From assembly GCA_964585305.1 (NCBI GenBank), contig CAZPDM010000063.1, positions 1 to 27,000 of the forward strand: a DNA stretch of 27,000 bases. The letters are read 5' to 3'. Made by a program: the position numbers and the translations under genes. How positions within the stretch are numbered: the first letter of the stretch is position 1; the number at the start of each line of letters is the position of its first letter. The notes under the pieces were generated by a model that saw only the letters and a program-made list of their open reading frames with translations, made no database searches and was not told the origin of the DNA. Shown in pieces: positions 23,491 through 27,000 of the stretch. Source of the stretch: CAZPDM01 sp964585305 (lineage in GTDB: Bacteria; Planctomycetota; Uabimicrobiia; Uabimicrobiales; JABWCH01).

Positions 23491-24954
23491 ATGAATTCCT
23501 ATGTCCAAAGAGGACTATGGTTTTCTACAAAAATTTTTATGGATTCAAAAAAGGAAATGTTGTATCGTTTAGAAGATTGTCCTCCTCCACAAGAACTGTT
23601 TTTCTTAGGACTCCAAAACGTCCTAACTATGTTTGGGGCGACAACACTTGTTCCTCTCCTTATAGGCCCAGCTATTTTTGGCCAAGGTTCCAAAGAAATT
23701 GCTATCTTCATTAGCAATGTTTATTTTGGTATGGCCATTACAACCGCATTACAACTTTGGCGTGTTACAGGCTCAGGATTACCTATTATACAAGGCTCAT
23801 CTTTTGCATTCATCGCACCTATTTTAATTCTTGTTACTATGGTAAAAACAGCTAATGCTACATCAAATGCTATTATGCAAATTCTTGCTGGAGCTTTGAT
23901 TGCTGGTGGCATTTTTGAAATGGTACTAGGATATTCCGGTCTTGTAGGAAAATTAAAACGAATGATTACACCTGTTGTAATCGGACCTACCATTATGCTT
24001 ATTGGTTTTGGGCTTGCTGATGTTGCAGTTAGCTTTAATGCTGCGAAATATTGGCCTGTTTCCATTTTTGTTGTAGTAGGAATTTTTGTATTTGCACTTG
24101 TTTTACGTTGTCGCTGGCTCAATCTTTTTCCAGTTTTTTTAAGTCTGGTACTCACTTATCTAATTTGCTTTGCTTTAACTTTATTTGGTATTTTCCCAGC
24201 AAATCACCCTGCTGCTATTGATTTATCAACAATTAGCAATGCAAACTGGATAAACTTTCCCAAACCATTTAGATATGGAATGCCAGAATTTAATTTGTCA
24301 GCTTTTTTAACCATCTTAGCTGCGTATTTAGTTTCTATCATTGAATCTTTTGGAGATTATCATTCCATTTCAAAAGCTAGTGGTTTAGAAGAAAAAGGTG
24401 AGCCTACTCCAAAAACAATTAACAAGGGTATTGGAGCAGAGGGGCTTGGCTGCATTATTTGCGGTATTTTTGGTGGCACAGGAAGTACAAGCTATAGCGA
24501 AAATATTGGAATTGTAAGTCTTACTCGTGTAGCTTCTCGATATGTTATTGTAACTGCCGCAGCAATTCTCCTTGTTATGAGTTTTTTAGGTAAACTAAGT
24601 GGCATCATAGCATCCGTTCCATCTCCAATTATTGGCGGTTTATATATAGCCCTTTTTGGACTTATTGGAGCTTTAGGAATTCAAATTCTATCCAAAGCCG
24701 ATTTAAATTCTCAAAGAAATCTTATGATTATTGGATTTTCCATTCTAATGGGATTAGGTGTTGGTTCATGGATGGCAAAATTTGGCCCTGAAAACCGTAA
24801 TTTATTTGGAGAATCTGGCACGTATAAATATATTTGGGATATAGTAGTTGCAGTCTTATCATCTAAAATGGCTGTGGGTGCAATGTGCGCACTTATACTT
24901 GATAATACTATCCCCGGTACAGCTAAAGAAAGAGGCATTGAAGAAAAAGCATAA
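23491..24954 (+). CDS. NCS2 uracil/xanthine-type nucleobase permease (start uncertain)
   Basis: 487 residues from 23491, about 12-14 membrane helices. The N-terminal signature YRLEDCPPPQELFFLGLQNVLTMFGATTLVPLLIG is that of uracil/xanthine permeases (UraA, PbuX, UacT class). QGSSFAFIAPIL, IIESFGDYHSISKA (the glutamate-bearing helix) and GTGSTSYSENIGIVSLTRVASR (the NCS2 motif region) follow. It imports a nucleobase with H+ or Na+. The start is unclear: ATG 23491 has GGAG only 1 base away, ATG 23539 and 23557 lack a well-spaced site, and a good site serves an out-of-frame ATG at 23501. The last helices end in a charged tail. Substrate not determinable from sequence alone. Confidence 0.85.
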   Translation: MNSYVQRGLWFSTKIFMDSKKEMLYRLEDCPPPQELFFLGLQNVLTMFGATTLVPLLIGPAIFGQGSKEIAIFISNVYFGMAITTALQLWRVTGSGLPIIQGSSFAFIAPILILVTMVKTANATSNAIMQILAGALIAGGIFEMVLGYSGLVGKLKRMITPVVIGPTIMLIGFGLADVAVSFNAAKYWPVSIFVVVGIFVFALVLRCRWLNLFPVFLSLVLTYLICFALTLFGIFPANHPAAIDLSTISNANWINFPKPFRYGMPEFNLSAFLTILAAYLVSIIESFGDYHSISKASGLEEKGEPTPKTINKGIGAEGLGCIICGIFGGTGSTSYSENIGIVSLTRVASRYVIVTAAAILLVMSFLGKLSGIIASVPSPIIGGLYIALFGLIGALGIQILSKADLNSQRNLMIIGFSILMGLGVGSWMAKFGPENRNLFGESGTYKYIWDIVVAVLSSKMAVGAMCALILDNTIPGTAKERGIEEKA

Positions 24955-24956
24955 AA

Positions 24957-25010
24957 ATTAAATGCCTAAAAAAAGCATCCTTAAATTGGATGCTTTTTTA
25001 GGCATTTAAT
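24957..25010. terminator. Bidirectional terminator between the permease and DUF6765 genes
   Basis: ATTAAATGCCTAAAAAAAGC and the ATCC that follows pair with GGATGCTTTTTTAGGCATTTAAT around TTAAATT, with one A bulge; T7 follows. The right arm overlaps the stop of the convergent gene at 25006. Confidence 0.9.
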
Positions 25011-26739
25011 TTTTTTGTACAGGAAGTTTTGCCATTTCTTCGCATAGATAGAAAAATAAATTAAGTAATTCATTTTTTACTTTTTGATTAGAAAAAAAAT
25101 CAAATTCTAGTTTTTCTTGAAATAACCAAAATTTTATAGTTTGAGCAAGATCATTAAAAGCTGCTTGTAAGGAGGAAGCATTTACAACTGTATCTTTCAA
25201 AAACTCAAGGCCTGTAATCAAATCAGGACTCTTTGTTTCACGCATAGCATTGTTAAGAAATTCAGAAGATTTAATACGCCATGGAGCAGATACAAAAATT
25301 CCAGTACTCCCCAAAGTACCTAACACATCATCTAGCATGTTGTAATGAGGATCGTAGTATTTCTCAAATTTTACATCCTGAAGCATTTTAGGACCATAAA
25401 AGCCATGTAGTGCGTTATAGACAAACCGATAGTGAATTTTAGCAGCACAAGTAAATAAAAAAAATCCATCACTTTTTATCCTGTCTATGCTTATGGATTT
25501 TTCGCCACAATATTTAACAAAATCCTCGCACCATTTTTTCTTTAAAGACTCATAATTTCCAATGGCAATATTATCACCTTTAAATATTGAACCAATTTTA
25601 TTTGTCCATCGCGTTTCAAAGGCTTTAAAAACTGTTGGAGCATCTAAATTAAGCCCTTTTACATATACTCCTCCCATATCTTCAGTTGAAGTTAATGTAA
25701 TTGTATCTTTTACTATTTTACAGACTATTGAGTGTTCAAGATTAGCTGTTTTTAATTCTTCTGTAGTTAAAGGAGTATATTTGCTATTATTCTTTGCGCA
25801 TTCAAGTGCAGTCATCATATTTAAAAAAGCTTCTAAATATTGTTCAGGATTATTTCGTGTAATAAAATTGGTACTCCATGATGGAATGTATTTAAAAACA
25901 ATACAGCATGTATCAGGAAGATGGCCTGCTCTTCCATGACCAAGATACGAATTATCAGTGCCTTTAGGAGGATAGGTTGATATGGAATCAAAAAATACGC
26001 CTCCAGTTTTTGCCCATGCTACTTTTTTATAAGTTTTTTCATCAGGATTCCATTGAATTCCATCCCAGGAACCTTTGGTTGTAAAAACTGCTTCTTGCCC
26101 TGTAGCATTCAAAACATCATTGATATCACTTACAGGTGCTCCTGTAAAATCTTGATGTGCAAAAGTATCCGCAAGAACATGCATCACAGAACCAAGAATA
26201 TACAAACCTAAATCTTCAGAACTTCCTTTTATGCTATTATACATTTTTACCATATTGTTGATAACATCTTGCGACATATCACTATTAGGACGACAAAGTA
26301 ATGGAAAGTTCTTTTTAACAATATCAGGTCTTTTTTCATATTCAGTAGCTCTCCAAGACCTAATAACATGTCTTTCTAAATTAGTCTGCATAGGATTTCC
26401 ATGTTTTGCCTCTCCTGTCGTAAAATTTCCTGGCAAAAAATGAAACGGTACCCATACAGATCGGTTTCCTTCTGCTCCTGTGCCACCTGCCCATTTTAAC
26501 ATATCGTACATACCTGAGAGTATCGGCCAAAACTGATAGGTCTTATTTTTGCTCAAATCAATTGTTGCAAATCTATGTTCAATTTTTTTAGAAGGAAACC
26601 ATTTCCATAGATAAACAATTGACTCATGGCAATCGTCAACAAATTGAGCAGCCGTAGCAATTTTAAGGGATTTATCATGCTCAAAACCTGCTGCTCTAGC
26701 AGCTAAATAAGAACCATAATAATGAAAGTCTCTATCCAT
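25006..26739 (-). CDS. DUF6765-like protein, function unknown
   Basis: 577 residues from ATG 26739. An upstream in-frame GTG at 26751 would add four residues; the ATG directly before DRDFHYYG fits the family start and has a GTGAGA-like site about 8 bases away. It begins MDRDFHYYGSYLAARAAGF, with AAQFVDDCHES at about 30-40, and SVMHVLADTFAHQDFTG (His187, Asp191, His195), the H-x-x-x-D-x-x-x-H pattern of this family. This resembles the metal ligands of zinc phospholipase C/S1-P1-type all-helical proteins, but enzymatic activity is not shown. It is longer than the family members I know, with about 200 extra C-terminal residues. No signal peptide is seen, so it is likely cytoplasmic. No neighbour on its strand. 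Confidence 0.7.
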   Translation of the reverse strand: MDRDFHYYGSYLAARAAGFEHDKSLKIATAAQFVDDCHESIVYLWKWFPSKKIEHRFATIDLSKNKTYQFWPILSGMYDMLKWAGGTGAEGNRSVWVPFHFLPGNFTTGEAKHGNPMQTNLERHVIRSWRATEYEKRPDIVKKNFPLLCRPNSDMSQDVINNMVKMYNSIKGSSEDLGLYILGSVMHVLADTFAHQDFTGAPVSDINDVLNATGQEAVFTTKGSWDGIQWNPDEKTYKKVAWAKTGGVFFDSISTYPPKGTDNSYLGHGRAGHLPDTCCIVFKYIPSWSTNFITRNNPEQYLEAFLNMMTALECAKNNSKYTPLTTEELKTANLEHSIVCKIVKDTITLTSTEDMGGVYVKGLNLDAPTVFKAFETRWTNKIGSIFKGDNIAIGNYESLKKKWCEDFVKYCGEKSISIDRIKSDGFFLFTCAAKIHYRFVYNALHGFYGPKMLQDVKFEKYYDPHYNMLDDVLGTLGSTGIFVSAPWRIKSSEFLNNAMRETKSPDLITGLEFLKDTVVNASSLQAAFNDLAQTIKFWLFQEKLEFDFFSNQKVKNELLNLFFYLCEEMAKLPVQKN

Positions 26740-26751
26740 GTTATATCTCAC

Positions 26752-27000
26752 TATAAAGACTTTAATAAAATCAGGTAGAAGATATTCAAATCACTCTACT
26801 AAAAGAAATTACGTACATTTTAATTTAAATAATTGATTATCTTTAAAATATTTAAAAAATTAGAATATTTTTTATATTATACGATTTTTTATCTAAAAAA
26901 AGAATAAAAATAAAATTTGGACTAAAAATTTATTATACATTCTGTTCCGATACATTTTTGTTAACAAAAGCTAACAAATACAGATTTAGCGACTGCTAAA
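26752..27000. other. AT-rich intergenic region with two short palindromes
   Basis: The 249-base tail holds no gene. TTTTGTTAACAAAA (26956-26969) is a perfect palindrome. TTTAGC-GACT-GCTAAA (26985-27000) is a hairpin reaching the window edge and may be the start of a terminator for a gene beyond it. No convincing promoter for the minus-strand gene was found. Confidence 0.5.

Noticed and set aside
23484..23714. Open frame of 76 codons from ATG 23484
   Set aside because: It is out of frame with the permease, lacks a ribosome site and has no recognisable features.
26752..27000. Promoter for the DUF6765-like gene
   Set aside because: A TATAAT box on the minus strand (26875-26880) has no acceptable -35 partner at 16-18 bases.

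Overview
The window is AT-rich bacterial DNA with dense standard-code genes on both strands, Shine-Dalgarno sites and hairpin terminators. Gene content points to Planctomycetota or a close PVC-type relative: two large membrane Ser/Thr kinases (one with DWG in place of DFG, one fused to an FGE-sulfatase domain), a PEP-CTERM protein beside polysaccharide-export genes, a PPi-dependent phosphofructokinase and a membrane pyrophosphatase. The phylum call is inference from gene content; no rRNA or tRNA gene was seen.

Layout. 1-3213 (minus): an envelope operon of a PEP-CTERM protein, a Wza-like export lipoprotein and a Wzz/GumC-like chain-length protein that runs off the left edge. 3262-3398: a small MITE-like inverted-repeat element. 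3407-7324: lhgO (minus) and hppA (plus), diverging from two near-consensus sigma70 promoters. 7403-8015 (minus): a DUF433/DUF5615 toxin-antitoxin pair. 8104-15566 (plus): a B12-binding radical SAM protein, kinase 1, PPi-phosphofructokinase, a DTW/Tsr3-like protein and a HemW-like radical SAM protein. 15641-19008 (minus): a NifS-SelD fusion followed by a PAP2 phosphatase and a rhomboid protease. 19114-24954 (plus): a molbindin, kinase 2 with an FGE-sulfatase domain (interrupted by a 100-N assembly gap in a 33-bp repeat), an NMT1-like substrate-binding lipoprotein and an NCS2 nucleobase permease. 25006-26739 (minus): a long DUF6765-like protein. The last 261 bases are AT-rich and hold only short palindromes. 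No gene-free stretch exceeds 300 bases.

How the genes may work together. hppA and the PPi-phosphofructokinase suggest pyrophosphate as an energy currency. The NifS-SelD fusion would make selenophosphate from cysteine-handled selenium, and the adjacent molbindin suggests molybdenum/selenium enzymes elsewhere in the genome. The left-end operon fits the exosortase/PEP-CTERM surface-polymer system. In-frame minisatellites (18 bp, 18 bp and 33 bp) recur in three envelope-related genes. The most notable items are the NifS-SelD fusion beside the molbindin, the kinase-FGE receptor with its mis-sized gap, the possible frameshifted start of the permease, the MITE-like element, and a perfect 42-bp palindrome after the molbindin gene.
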